The translations under genes were made by a program, and so were the position numbers. Shown here in pieces: positions 32,520 through 39,846 of a stretch of DNA of 64,000 nucleotides (its first letter is position 1; every line of letters starts with the position of its first letter). The stretch spans positions 1-64,000 of the forward strand of contig CAYZGX010000002.1 in the NCBI GenBank assembly GCA_964478235.1. Direction: 5' to 3'. The notes beneath the pieces were generated by a model, which was given only the letters and a program-made list of their open reading frames with translations, did not search any database and was not told where the DNA came from. The DNA comes from 2-02-FULL-45-10 sp964478235. GTDB taxonomy: Bacteria; Patescibacteriota; Patescibacteriia; Magasanikbacterales; GWA2-37-8.

Positions 32520-33914
32520 TTAGTCTTTTGGGGCGTAGGTATGATGTTTGAGTTTGCTGAGCTTCATGACGATTGGAGCGGCAAAGAAGCCGAATTCAGC
32601 ACGGAGACGATTAGCTACGAAGTGTACATAGGACATGTGCACCGAAGTGTTGGATTTGATAACCATTTCAAACATTGGCGGATTAAAACCAAGTTGATTG
32701 AGGGCGACCACGCGAGGGTGGCGAACACCGCGGTCTTTGGTTGGGAGTTTTTTGCGGAGAGTGCGTTTCAAGAAGTCTTTCAAAACCAATTCATCAACGA
32801 CGATCTGACGACCTTCCCAGGCTTGTTTGATGAGTGGATAAATTTGGTGTACACGGTATTCGGTTTTGGCACTGACAAATACCACTGGGGCATAGTCGAG
32901 GTGGGGGAACGAAACCAAAATATCTTTTTTAACATTATTGCGGAATTCATCACTATTGTCGTCGGCCTGATCCCATTTGTTGACTACGATAATCACACTG
33001 CGAGTGTGCTCGCGGAGTAAGCCGGCTAATTGCTGGTCTTGATCGGAAATTGGTTCGGTAGCATCGAGTACGAGTAGAACGATGTCGGATTTGTTTACCG
33101 TCGCAATACTTTTGCTAATACCCATTTTTTCGAGTTCGCCGGATACTTTTGTTTTTCGGCGGATACCAGCGGTGTCAACGAAGAGAATGTGCTGACCGTC
33201 AACTTCAACGAGCGTATCGTGTGGTTCGCGAGTCGTATGTGGCATATCACTTACAATAACACGATCTTCACCGATGAGTTTGTTGAAGAGAGATGATTTA
33301 CCAACATTTGGTTTGCCCATGATGGACACCTTGATAAGCGAGATATCATCTTTGATAGCCTTAGGTCGGCGTTTTGTTTTATTGAGTTGTTTGAAAACCA
33401 AATCAAGCACGTCGCCGATGTTGCTACCATTGGCTGCTGAAGTTGGGGTTGGAGCACCAAAACCAAGCTTCATCCATTCCTTGTTATACACTTCAGTGTG
33501 CAAAGCGATGGTGTCGGCTTTGTTGGCTACCAAGAGAACCGGTTTTTTATCAACATTTTTCTTGAGGCGTCGAGCGAGCTCGCGTTCTTGAGGGAGAATA
33601 CCTGAGGTGATATCAATCACAAACACAATCACATCAGCTTCTTTGAGAGCAATTTCTGTTTGTTTAATAATATCGTCTTCGAGCGGAACTTCTTCAGAAA
33701 AAGTGAGACCGCCGGTATCAATCATGCGGAATTGTTTACCGCGCCAGGTAGCAATCGCAACATTGCGAGTGCGGGTGGTACCAGGGATGTCGGAAACGAG
33801 GGCTAAATTTTGCTCAATAATTTTATTGAAAAGAGATGATTTACCAACATTAACACGGCCAACCAGAGCAACGGTAGGAAGGTTATTATCAATAATTGTA
33901 GCAGGTGTGGCCAT
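32520..33914 (-). CDS. der: GTPase Der (EngA)
   Basis: Double GTPase for 50S ribosome assembly. 464 residues. First G domain with GRVNVGKSSLFNKI and ANKADT, second with GKPNVGKSSLFNKL, DTAGIRRKTK and NKWDQAD, then the C-terminal KH-like domain. Ten bases after the LCP gene. Start follows ATT with no Shine-Dalgarno. Confidence 0.97.
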   Translation of the reverse strand: MATPATIIDNNLPTVALVGRVNVGKSSLFNKIIEQNLALVSDIPGTTRTRNVAIATWRGKQFRMIDTGGLTFSEEVPLEDDIIKQTEIALKEADVIVFVIDITSGILPQERELARRLKKNVDKKPVLLVANKADTIALHTEVYNKEWMKLGFGAPTPTSAANGSNIGDVLDLVFKQLNKTKRRPKAIKDDISLIKVSIMGKPNVGKSSLFNKLIGEDRVIVSDMPHTTREPHDTLVEVDGQHILFVDTAGIRRKTKVSGELEKMGISKSIATVNKSDIVLLVLDATEPISDQDQQLAGLLREHTRSVIIVVNKWDQADDNSDEFRNNVKKDILVSFPHLDYAPVVFVSAKTEYRVHQIYPLIKQAWEGRQIVVDELVLKDFLKRTLRKKLPTKDRGVRHPRVVALNQLGFNPPMFEMVIKSNTSVHMSYVHFVANRLRAEFGFFAAPIVMKLSKLKHHTYAPKD

Positions 33915-33923
33915 AATAGAGTT

Positions 33924-35381
33924 TTATTCTTTGGTGTCTGCGCCCAAGATAACAAGGACATCAGCTTCTTGGTTGTATTTCATACCTGATTCGTCTTCGG
34001 TCGTCTCAGGGTTATTGTATCCAATGAGGAGCCAATCAGGCAAAACGGTGAGAACCGGCGCTTTGAGCTGATCGCTCAGAGCTTTGGTTGAAGCTCGAGA
34101 AACCGCTGGATTTAGCAAATAAATGGCTGTTTTCTCAATTGGGCGTTTTAAACTGTTCCCCACCGTTATAACAGAAAAACCCTTTTCTTGCAACCGTTCA
34201 CGCATTCTAGCAGCCAAACCGACCCGCCAGGTGCCATTTTGAAGCTCCACCTTAAAGTTGGAATATACCACTGTCCCAGGGGTAGAAGTGGCTGGTTTTG
34301 GGTAGATTAAAGCTGGGGTGACCGCCAAAGAAGGGGTAGAAGTAGAGCTGAAAATACCAGCAATGGCAGTGTTGACGTTGGTGTAGTCGCCAGTCTTTGG
34401 GAAGAGGAGAAATGCTCCACTCTCGCCGGTGGTGCTCACCAAAAAACCAGCTGGAGAGTTATCAAGCACGAGATTTTTTGGTGAAGAGCCAAACTCGCCG
34501 GCCATGCGTGCAAGAGAGGTCAACTCAGTGATACTTAGATTAGTGGTGACATGAGCTTTGAGCGAACTTAAAATTTGTTGGATGGTGAGTGGGTTAGTGT
34601 AAGTACCAGCGGACAGAAGCTTTTGTTTGAGCGACAGGATTACCAGCTGTTGGCGACGAGCGCGAGCAAAGTCACCGCCTTCACCGTTGTTGCCGTGGCG
34701 TGAGCGGGCAAAGGTGAGGGCTGTTTCGCCGTTCATCGTTTGCGGACCAGCTTCAAAACGAACAGTGCGGAAACTAAAATTTTCTCCAGGGAATTGTGTA
34801 TCAGTAAAGGTGGTTGGCACGTTGACCTGCACTCCACCGACCGCATCAATCATATCGGTAAACGCTTTGAAATCCACGCGAATATAATAGGGGATAGGTT
34901 GGTCAAAGGTTTTTTCAAATACTTGGCGAGCAAATTCACCGCCCTGACCTGGCGACTGTGCTTCGCCGTAGGCCCCAGCGTAGTTAATTTTTCGGACACC
35001 TTGGTTAGGAATAGTGACGCCCAAATCACGAGGGATAGAGATCATTGCCACTTCTTTGGTGGACGGTTTAATGCTGAGAATTAGGTTGGTATCGGTGAGA
35101 TAGGGACCGTCATGACCAGCACCACCCATGCCAAGAAGTAGAATATTAATTCTATCTTCAGCTTGTCCTTGGAGAGATGGTTCATCGGCAAAAATAAAGT
35201 TTTTGACCGTTTGAAGCAAGCCTTGTTCGCGAGGGTGCAAAGTGACGCCGGCAATAGTGAACGAAGATAAAGCTGACCAAAAAAGAGCGCATAATAAAAA
35301 AAGACCAGCAAAGAGACTGATGAAAATAAGCGGTCGTTTGGAAGATTTTTTGGGAAGTAAATTAACTGGTTCGTTAGTCAT
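33924..35381 (-). CDS. LytR-CpsA-Psr family protein with LytR_C domain
   Basis: Likely transferase that attaches glycopolymers to the cell wall. Start set at MTNEPVNLLPKKSSKRP (35381), giving 485 residues. One membrane segment at about 17-40 is followed by the extracellular LCP domain (NILLLGMGGAGHDGPYLTDTNLILS, ISIPRDLGV, INYAGAYGE, NGETALTFARSRHGNNGEGGDFARARRQQ). A C-terminal LytR_C-like domain (VKVELQNGTWRVGLAARMRERLQEKG) comes last. It heads the unit LCP-der-pth. Confidence 0.92.
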   Translation of the reverse strand: MTNEPVNLLPKKSSKRPLIFISLFAGLFLLCALFWSALSSFTIAGVTLHPREQGLLQTVKNFIFADEPSLQGQAEDRINILLLGMGGAGHDGPYLTDTNLILSIKPSTKEVAMISIPRDLGVTIPNQGVRKINYAGAYGEAQSPGQGGEFARQVFEKTFDQPIPYYIRVDFKAFTDMIDAVGGVQVNVPTTFTDTQFPGENFSFRTVRFEAGPQTMNGETALTFARSRHGNNGEGGDFARARRQQLVILSLKQKLLSAGTYTNPLTIQQILSSLKAHVTTNLSITELTSLARMAGEFGSSPKNLVLDNSPAGFLVSTTGESGAFLLFPKTGDYTNVNTAIAGIFSSTSTPSLAVTPALIYPKPATSTPGTVVYSNFKVELQNGTWRVGLAARMRERLQEKGFSVITVGNSLKRPIEKTAIYLLNPAVSRASTKALSDQLKAPVLTVLPDWLLIGYNNPETTEDESGMKYNQEADVLVILGADTKE

Positions 35382-35416
35382 ACAGAAAAAAAGGACGTCG
35401 CAAGCATCGTTGTATA

Positions 35417-35444
35417 AGTATACCACAGTAAAGGTATAAATCAA
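35417..35444 (-). promoter_or_regulatory. Promoter of LCP-der-pth
   Basis: Minus strand TTGATT (35444-35439), 16-base spacer, TATACT (35422-35417). Confidence 0.6.
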
Positions 35445-35446
35445 TC

Positions 35447-35476
35447 TTGGTTTTTTGTCGCCAGATATGCTATACT
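35447..35476 (+). promoter_or_regulatory. Probable promoter of the gene at 35512
   Basis: TTGGTT (35447-35452), 18-base spacer, TATACT (35471-35476). Confidence 0.5.
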
Positions 35477-35511
35477 AAAGCCTAGTCTCTAGCTTTCTCA
35501 AAAAGAATAGT

Positions 35512-36015
35512 ATGCCAAAAGATCTTCTCAAAGAAAATGTGGCCACCGGACGGGTTGTCTATGAATGGTGGGTCAAAGAATACGAAAAAAGAGAGCGCTC
35601 CAAGCGCTGGTATATGATTGCTGCTATTAGTGTAGTGGGGCTTTTGGCGTACAGTCTTATTTCTCAAAATTATTTGTTTTCACTCATCGTCGTGTTATTT
35701 GGCATTATTGTCTATCTGCATGATATGCAGAATCCAATCGATGTTTATTTTGCTATCACCGAAGTAGGGGTTATTCTGGGTAAGAAATTTTATCGCTACA
35801 ACGAACTTTCTACGTTTTGGATTATTTACAATCCGCCAGAGGTAAAAAATTTGTACTTTACCCTTAATAATATGGTAAAACATCGTTTACAAGTGCCTCT
35901 CCTTGATTATGATCCACGTCCGGTTCGTGACTATCTTAAAAAATTCCTCAAAGAAGATTTAGATCAAGAAGAAGAGCCGATGAGTGATCGCCTCGCTCGC
36001 ACCTTTAAACTCTAG
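35512..36015 (+). CDS. Two-helix membrane protein with PH-like tail (167 aa)
   Basis: No named family. Two membrane helices, about residues 33-50 and 54-70, connected by a very short turn. The following 90 residues (ITEVGVILGKKFYRYNELSTFWIIYNPPEVKNLYFTL) have the strand pattern of a bacterial PH-like domain facing the cytoplasm. This gene type is frequent in reduced bacterial genomes but its role is unknown. Native base composition, start after AGT with no Shine-Dalgarno. Confidence 0.75.
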   Translation: MPKDLLKENVATGRVVYEWWVKEYEKRERSKRWYMIAAISVVGLLAYSLISQNYLFSLIVVLFGIIVYLHDMQNPIDVYFAITEVGVILGKKFYRYNELSTFWIIYNPPEVKNLYFTLNNMVKHRLQVPLLDYDPRPVRDYLKKFLKEDLDQEEEPMSDRLARTFKL

Positions 36016-36025
36016 AAGCCTACAG

Positions 36026-36106
36026 TAACAAACGCCATTGTAAGCGCAAAATCGTACCTACTGGACTTGACAAAAACGGTACGAACGCTTACAATGGCGT
36101 TTGTTA
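36026..36106. repeat. 21-bp perfect inverted repeat upstream of tRNA-Arg
   Basis: Arms at 36026-36046 and 36086-36106 are exact reverse complements (right arm starts CGCTTACAATGG). Inner CGTACC/GGTACG (36053-36058, 36078-36083) adds six pairs. The centre holds the TTGACA box, and the right arm holds the -10 box of the tRNA promoter. Confidence 0.85.
36067..36095 (+). promoter_or_regulatory. Promoter of tRNA-Arg inside the inverted repeat
   Basis: TTGACA (36067-36072), 17-base spacer, TACAAT (36090-36095). The start would be near 36102, about 15 bases before the tRNA. Confidence 0.8.
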
Positions 36107-36116
36107 TCTAGCCCCT

Positions 36117-36188
36117 GCACTCATCGTTCAATGGATAGGACATTGGCCTGCGAAGCCGAAAATTTAGGTTCGACTCCTAATGAGTGCA
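36117..36188 (+). tRNA. tRNA-Arg (anticodon GCG)
   Basis: Acceptor GCACTCA/TGAGTGC, D arm GTTC/GGAC with loop AATGGATA, anticodon arm TTGGC-CTGCGAA-GCCGA, T arm TTAGG-TTCGACT-CCTAA, discriminator A, no encoded CCA. 72 bases. The anticodon by position is GCG, reading CGC and CGU. Most bacteria use ACG with inosine for these codons. Confidence 0.9.
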
Positions 36189-36196
36189 CAAACTCC

Positions 36197-36215
36197 GAGC
36201 CTGTTGAACAGGCTC
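36197..36215. terminator. Short palindrome after tRNA-Arg
   Basis: GAGCCTGTT-G-AACAGGCTC, 9-bp arms around one base. Perhaps a processing or pausing signal. Confidence 0.45.
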
Positions 36216-36222
36216 AGCTCAT

Positions 36223-36254
36223 CGAAAAACGGCGCTAACCTGCGCTGTTTTTCG
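36223..36254. terminator. Bidirectional terminator between tRNA-Arg and recombinase
   Basis: CGAAAAAC and GTTTTTCG arms with inner GCGC pairing. A run on one side and T run on the other serve both strands. Confidence 0.7.
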
Positions 36255-36270
36255 TTTCACGAGCGTCGTT

Positions 36271-37728
36271 CTAGGCGGACGTGGTCCCGTCCCGAAGAGA
36301 TTTCGAACCTTCGAGCAGTCCGCGAATCACGGGAGTGAGTCGAAGTGTCGGCTTCAGGCTCGACAGGTCGACGCGCTCAACCACGGTGGCGATCACCTCT
36401 CGGCGTTCGACCGGGTCAGTCGAGTTCTTGAGGGTGGTATCGAGACGCTCGAGTACCTGCTGCAGGCGGAGGTCGCCATCGCCAGGCTCTCGCTCGCGGC
36501 CGACCGCGAGTAGCCACTCGGTCGCGCGGATCTCGTCGCGGAGTTGCCGGCGGCGCTCCTCGTACTCGGATTCCTGCAGGTTCTGGTGGACGTAGGTCAG
36601 GGCGAGCGTCTTCAGTTCGCCATCGAGCCGTCGGCGTGCCGCTCGAAGCGCTCGGGTCCGTTCAGCCGAGTCCGCCCGTGCTGCCCGTCGAGCCGCTCGA
36701 ATGCGGCGTTTCAGCACCGGCAGCAGGCGTGAGGGGAGGGCGGTGGCGAGTAGTTCGGCGGCGACTTCGTCCTCGACGTCACCAGCTCGGCGCGAGTTCC
36801 GGCAGGCCTTCTGGTGGCACCGGTAGTACCGGTGCACCCGGCCCGACTTCTTCTTGTGCTCCTCGCCGACGAGGAGCGATCCGCACTGCGGACAGGCAAC
36901 CAGCCGCGACAGCGTGAACGAGAGGGTCTGTCGAGCGCGGGCAGAATTGCCCCGTTTCGCTCGAAACACTGCCTGGCACCGTTCGAACAGATCTCGCGAC
37001 ACGAGCGGCGCGTGGGTTCCGGCGTACGTCCCGCCGCCGGCGACCATCGTGCCAACGTAGAACGGATTCTGGAGGATCCGGCACAGCTCGGTGTTCCGGA
37101 CGCGGTTGTTGTGGGTCGAGACGAGCCCTGCTCTCCAGAGTTCCTCGGCGAGCTGCTCGGACGTGAGGGTGCCGGTCGCCCAGCGGTCGAAGGCCAGCTG
37201 GATGAACCGCGCTCGTGCTGGATCAGGTACCGCTCGACGTCGCTCCATCCGGTACCCGATCGGAGGCAGTGAAGCCCAGACGCCGCGTCGTAGACGCTCG
37301 TCGAGGCCTTTTTTGACTTCAGCCGCCAGGTTGGCGGAGTAGAATTCTGCTTGTGCAGCCATAATGTGTTCAATGAACTCGCCCATGGGGGAGGCCTCGA
37401 TGGTCTCGACGACCGAGAGAACGCGGACGCCGACGGACCGGAGGCGTCCCTTGAGGACGAGATAGTTAAAGGTGTCGCGTGAAAGCCGGTCGAGCTTGTG
37501 GACGAGGAGTCCGTCGATCGACCGGTCACCGGTGGCCGCCTGGACGGCGGCCATGAGCCCCGGCCGATCCCTGAGGGAGCGCGCCGAGGCGATGTCTTGG
37601 AACCGACCTGCGACCGTGAGGTCGTGGTCCTTGGCGTAGTGTTCCATGAGGTGGAACTGCGCCGACAGCGAGAGCTCGCGGTCCGCCTGACGGGCGGTCG
37701 AGACGCGAGCGTAGAGGAGGATAGCCAT
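36271..37728 (-). CDS. Large serine recombinase, GC-rich gene
   Basis: Site-specific DNA recombinase of the resolvase/invertase superfamily, large type. 485 residues. The catalytic Ser is S10 in LLYARVSTARQ, with the rest of the resolvase domain to about residue 145 (LVHKLDRLSRD, GEFIEHIMAAQAE). A recombinase domain follows (PIGYRMERRRAVPDPARARFI, LCRILQNPFYVG). Then comes a zinc ribbon (CPQCGSLLVGEE ... YYRCHQKACRN), an Arg-rich coiled coil and a short tail. Sampled lines are 63-70 percent G+C, far above the flanks. It lies beside tRNA-Arg and diverges from the nuclease-like gene. No phage genes are near. Confidence 0.93.
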   Translation of the reverse strand: MAILLYARVSTARQADRELSLSAQFHLMEHYAKDHDLTVAGRFQDIASARSLRDRPGLMAAVQAATGDRSIDGLLVHKLDRLSRDTFNYLVLKGRLRSVGVRVLSVVETIEASPMGEFIEHIMAAQAEFYSANLAAEVKKGLDERLRRGVWASLPPIGYRMERRRAVPDPARARFIQLAFDRWATGTLTSEQLAEELWRAGLVSTHNNRVRNTELCRILQNPFYVGTMVAGGGTYAGTHAPLVSRDLFERCQAVFRAKRGNSARARQTLSFTLSRLVACPQCGSLLVGEEHKKKSGRVHRYYRCHQKACRNSRRAGDVEDEVAAELLATALPSRLLPVLKRRIRAARRAARADSAERTRALRAARRRLDGELKTLALTYVHQNLQESEYEERRRQLRDEIRATEWLLAVGREREPGDGDLRLQQVLERLDTTLKNSTDPVERREVIATVVERVDLSSLKPTLRLTPVIRGLLEGSKSLRDGTTSA

Positions 37729-37784
37729 ACGCGTTGGTTAGTGAGTGACGTAGGTATCCTGACAGAGTAGGGTAGCAGGTGACG

Positions 37785-37822
37785 AGAGTCCCGTCGCCGG
37801 TGCAAACCGGCACGTTTGTGCC
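37785..37822. repeat. Direct repeat copy 1 (38 bp), possible attachment site
   Basis: Matches 39443-39480 at 34 of 38 positions. The core is CGCCGGTGCAAA-CGGCACG. It includes the hairpin GCCGGT-GCAA-ACCGGC. Placed between the divergent recombinase and nuclease-like genes. Confidence 0.75.
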
Positions 37823-37833
37823 TCTTTGCGCCA

Positions 37834-37862
37834 TTGTCGGCTTCGGGGTGTCATGGTACGCT
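37834..37862 (+). promoter_or_regulatory. Candidate promoter of the nuclease-like gene
   Basis: TTGTCG (37834-37839), 17-base spacer, TACGCT (37857-37862). It is weak by consensus but correctly placed, directly after repeat copy 1. Confidence 0.45.
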
Positions 37863-37886
37863 ACGAGAATCCAGAAGGGGACCTAT

Positions 37887-39389
37887 ATGCCAAAAAAACA
37901 GAAAAAATTACTCATCTACTTCTCAGACTATTTCGACGTGGATCCGAAGACGATCCTCGAGTTTGGCGCGTTCAACGTCTCCCTCATCAATGACCTCCCT
38001 CTATTTATCGATCCGTTTCTCCTGTTTAGCAGCGAGTCGGAGGAATACCGGACCCTGCACGCTGACATCATTCGCTACGTCTCCTTTCTGCGAGACAAGG
38101 CAGCAACCGGGACGCTGCCGCCGGGCAACCTGAAGGCATGGTTCATGTTTCCCGAGGTCAAGCAGACGTGGCTTGGCTTCTCTCGGGTCGGCAACTCGGG
38201 CTCGGGGCTCGGAATGAACTTCGCCCAGGCTCTCTGCCGGAATCTTCACGCACTCTTTCAGGACTTCGGCGCAGAGAGTGTCACGAAGAGTAGCCACCTC
38301 GAAAAGCTCTGTCTGATCGACGATGGTGTTGGCCGCGACAATATCAGCGACTTCACAACTAACCTGATCAAGAAGTTCCTGCTCACCTACACGCAGGAGT
38401 TCGCGCAGACAAAGCTCAAGCCACACCAAAGGAAGGCGTTTCGAGTCCCCAAGGTCGAGTTCGACTATGACACGGAGACCTGGAGCCCCCGCACGTTTGT
38501 GCTCCCGTGCGTCGAAAACGACTTCGTCGTCCTGACGCCGCGTGACCTCCTCACGAAGGATGAAACTTGGATCAACCGGACGGACCTCTACGAACAGTTC
38601 GACGACATCGTGCAGGCGGTGCCGGACGATCAGCTTCGCGCGCAGATCAACAACTATCTTGTGTCGAAGTTGCCAAAGCGAGGGCGAAAGGACAAGGAGC
38701 CGACCCAAAAGGAACGCCGTCTCGCTGTCGCGCTCGTCCTTCAGAAATATCCCACGCTGCTCGATTACTACCTTCGCCACAAAGAGGACAGCGGCGATGA
38801 GGCCGAGGCAATCTCTGAGCGTCGAGTCGACGAATCCGAGACTGTTTTCATCAAGGGAGTGCTGAGATTCGTGGAGCAATTGTCTCAGGAAACGCAGTTC
38901 TATGAGACGAGCGATAGCTCGCATGCTGAGGCGAGGAAGCGCGTCTTGTTTCTGAAGGACGTCATCGAGAACATGGATGGCTACCGCCTCTTCTACGGGG
39001 CCAACAGGAAGCCAGTGCGTCGAGAGGCCGATGTCCATCTCCTGTTTCGACTCACCTGGTACGCGACTTTGCAGGATGTAAATCGAGAGGTGAACAATGG
39101 GCGTGGGCCAGTCGACTTCAAGGTCTCGCGCGGCGCTCGAAACGCCAGTCTCGTTGAGTTCAAACTAGCGTCGAACAGTAAGCTCGAGTCCAACCTGGCG
39201 AATCAGGTCGAGATCTACAAGCGCGCTAGTGGAGCCGAGCATGCGCTTAAAGTCATCGTGTACTTCACGCGATCTGAGCTCGCCAGGGTGAATCGGATTT
39301 TGAAGAAGCTCGAACTGCGCGAAGATCCAAACGTGATTCTGATTGATGCGCGTGGCGACAACAAACCGTCCGCATCCAAGGTTCGCTAA
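37887..39389 (+). CDS. PD-(D/E)XK nuclease-like protein, GC-rich cargo gene
   Basis: Start set at MPKKQKKLLIYFSD (37887) because AAGGGGACC precedes it as a ribosome binding site; an earlier in-frame ATG (37779) lies before repeat copy 1. 500 residues. The C-terminal part shows D410 in GPVDFKVS, E424-x-K426 in LVEFKLAS and Q440-x3-Y444 in NQVEIY. This is the layout of PD-(D/E)XK nucleases with the QxxxY helix. Residues 1-400 match no family I can name. No methyltransferase is present, which argues against a classical restriction enzyme. Codon use matches the recombinase. A defence role is inference. Confidence 0.8.
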   Translation: MPKKQKKLLIYFSDYFDVDPKTILEFGAFNVSLINDLPLFIDPFLLFSSESEEYRTLHADIIRYVSFLRDKAATGTLPPGNLKAWFMFPEVKQTWLGFSRVGNSGSGLGMNFAQALCRNLHALFQDFGAESVTKSSHLEKLCLIDDGVGRDNISDFTTNLIKKFLLTYTQEFAQTKLKPHQRKAFRVPKVEFDYDTETWSPRTFVLPCVENDFVVLTPRDLLTKDETWINRTDLYEQFDDIVQAVPDDQLRAQINNYLVSKLPKRGRKDKEPTQKERRLAVALVLQKYPTLLDYYLRHKEDSGDEAEAISERRVDESETVFIKGVLRFVEQLSQETQFYETSDSSHAEARKRVLFLKDVIENMDGYRLFYGANRKPVRREADVHLLFRLTWYATLQDVNREVNNGRGPVDFKVSRGARNASLVEFKLASNSKLESNLANQVEIYKRASGAEHALKVIVYFTRSELARVNRILKKLELREDPNVILIDARGDNKPSASKVR

Positions 39390-39442
39390 TTCTGATGGAT
39401 GAGTCGTGCCGCCTCGTCCGAACCACTTCTTAGCGAACGATA

Positions 39443-39480
39443 AGAGTCTCTTCGCCGGTGCAAAACGGCACGTTCGTGCC
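39443..39480. repeat. Direct repeat copy 2 (38 bp), possible attachment site
   Basis: Second copy, 53 bases after the nuclease-like gene and in the same orientation as 37785-37822. It holds a CGGCACG-TT-CGTGCCG stem. Confidence 0.75.
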
Positions 39481-39544
39481 GGTGCCAACGTCGATTTCCG
39501 CTGAGGTTTGCGAAAGTGCAGTTCTAAGATAGTCCTCTCTTGTG

Positions 39545-39588
39545 CACGAAATAAAATACCCCCATTTATGGGGGTATTTTATTTCGTG
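39545..39588. terminator. Perfect 19-bp terminator after the cassette
   Basis: Arms 39545-39563 and 39570-39588 (outer CACGAAATAAAATACCCCC) around ATTTAT. AT-rich outer and GC-rich inner part serve as a terminator on both strands. Confidence 0.8.
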
Positions 39589-39600
39589 TTCTCTTTAAGA

Positions 39601-39715
39601 GGAGTCGAACGGGGAAGGGAGAAACCGGAAGGTTTCTCATGCGGAGGAAAGGTATCGGAAAACCCGAAGGTTTTTCCGAAGAGGTCCCGACTTGGTCGGG
39701 ACCGAGTTCGACTCC
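39601..39715. ncRNA. Four-way-junction RNA-like element
   Basis: Closing stem GGAGTCGAAC (39601-39610)/GTTCGACTCC (39706-39715). It encloses three hairpins: GAGAAACC-GGAA-GGTTTCTC (39619-39638), TCGGAAAACC-CGAA-GGTTTTTCCGA with one bulge (39655-39679) and GGTCCCGA-CTTGG-TCGGGACC (39683-39703). There is no reading frame. Strand and function unknown; it is not a tRNA. It could also be a mobile-repeat remnant. Confidence 0.55.
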
Positions 39716-39734
39716 GGTGTAAACAGTAGCAGAT

Positions 39735-39808
39735 AAAACATAGGGCCGATATGCTTTTTCTCCTGATGCCCCGGCATATGTCAAAAAAGCATATCGGCCC
39801 TATGTTTT
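39735..39808. repeat. Perfect 25-bp inverted repeat upstream of recG
   Basis: Arms 39735-39759 and 39784-39808 are exact reverse complements (A4 ... T5 flanks, core AGGGCCGATATGC). The 24-base loop contains ATGCC/GGCAT. It ends just where the recG promoter begins. Confidence 0.8.
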
Positions 39809-39837
39809 TGTTTTTCTCACCCCCTTGGTGCTATACT
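39808..39837 (+). promoter_or_regulatory. Probable promoter of recG
   Basis: TTGTTT (39808-39813), 18-base spacer, TATACT (39832-39837). The start would fall almost on the recG ATG at 39847, giving little or no leader. Confidence 0.5.
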
Positions 39838-39846
39838 ACCGCCACT

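Noticed and set aside
36711..37805. 364-codon second frame within the recombinase on the same strand
   Set aside because: Ser/Arg-rich composition typical of a shifted GC-rich frame; the recombinase frame has all family motifs.
38001..39038. 345-codon minus-strand frame opposite the nuclease-like gene
   Set aside because: No ribosome binding site or promoter; the plus strand carries the PD-(D/E)XK motifs.
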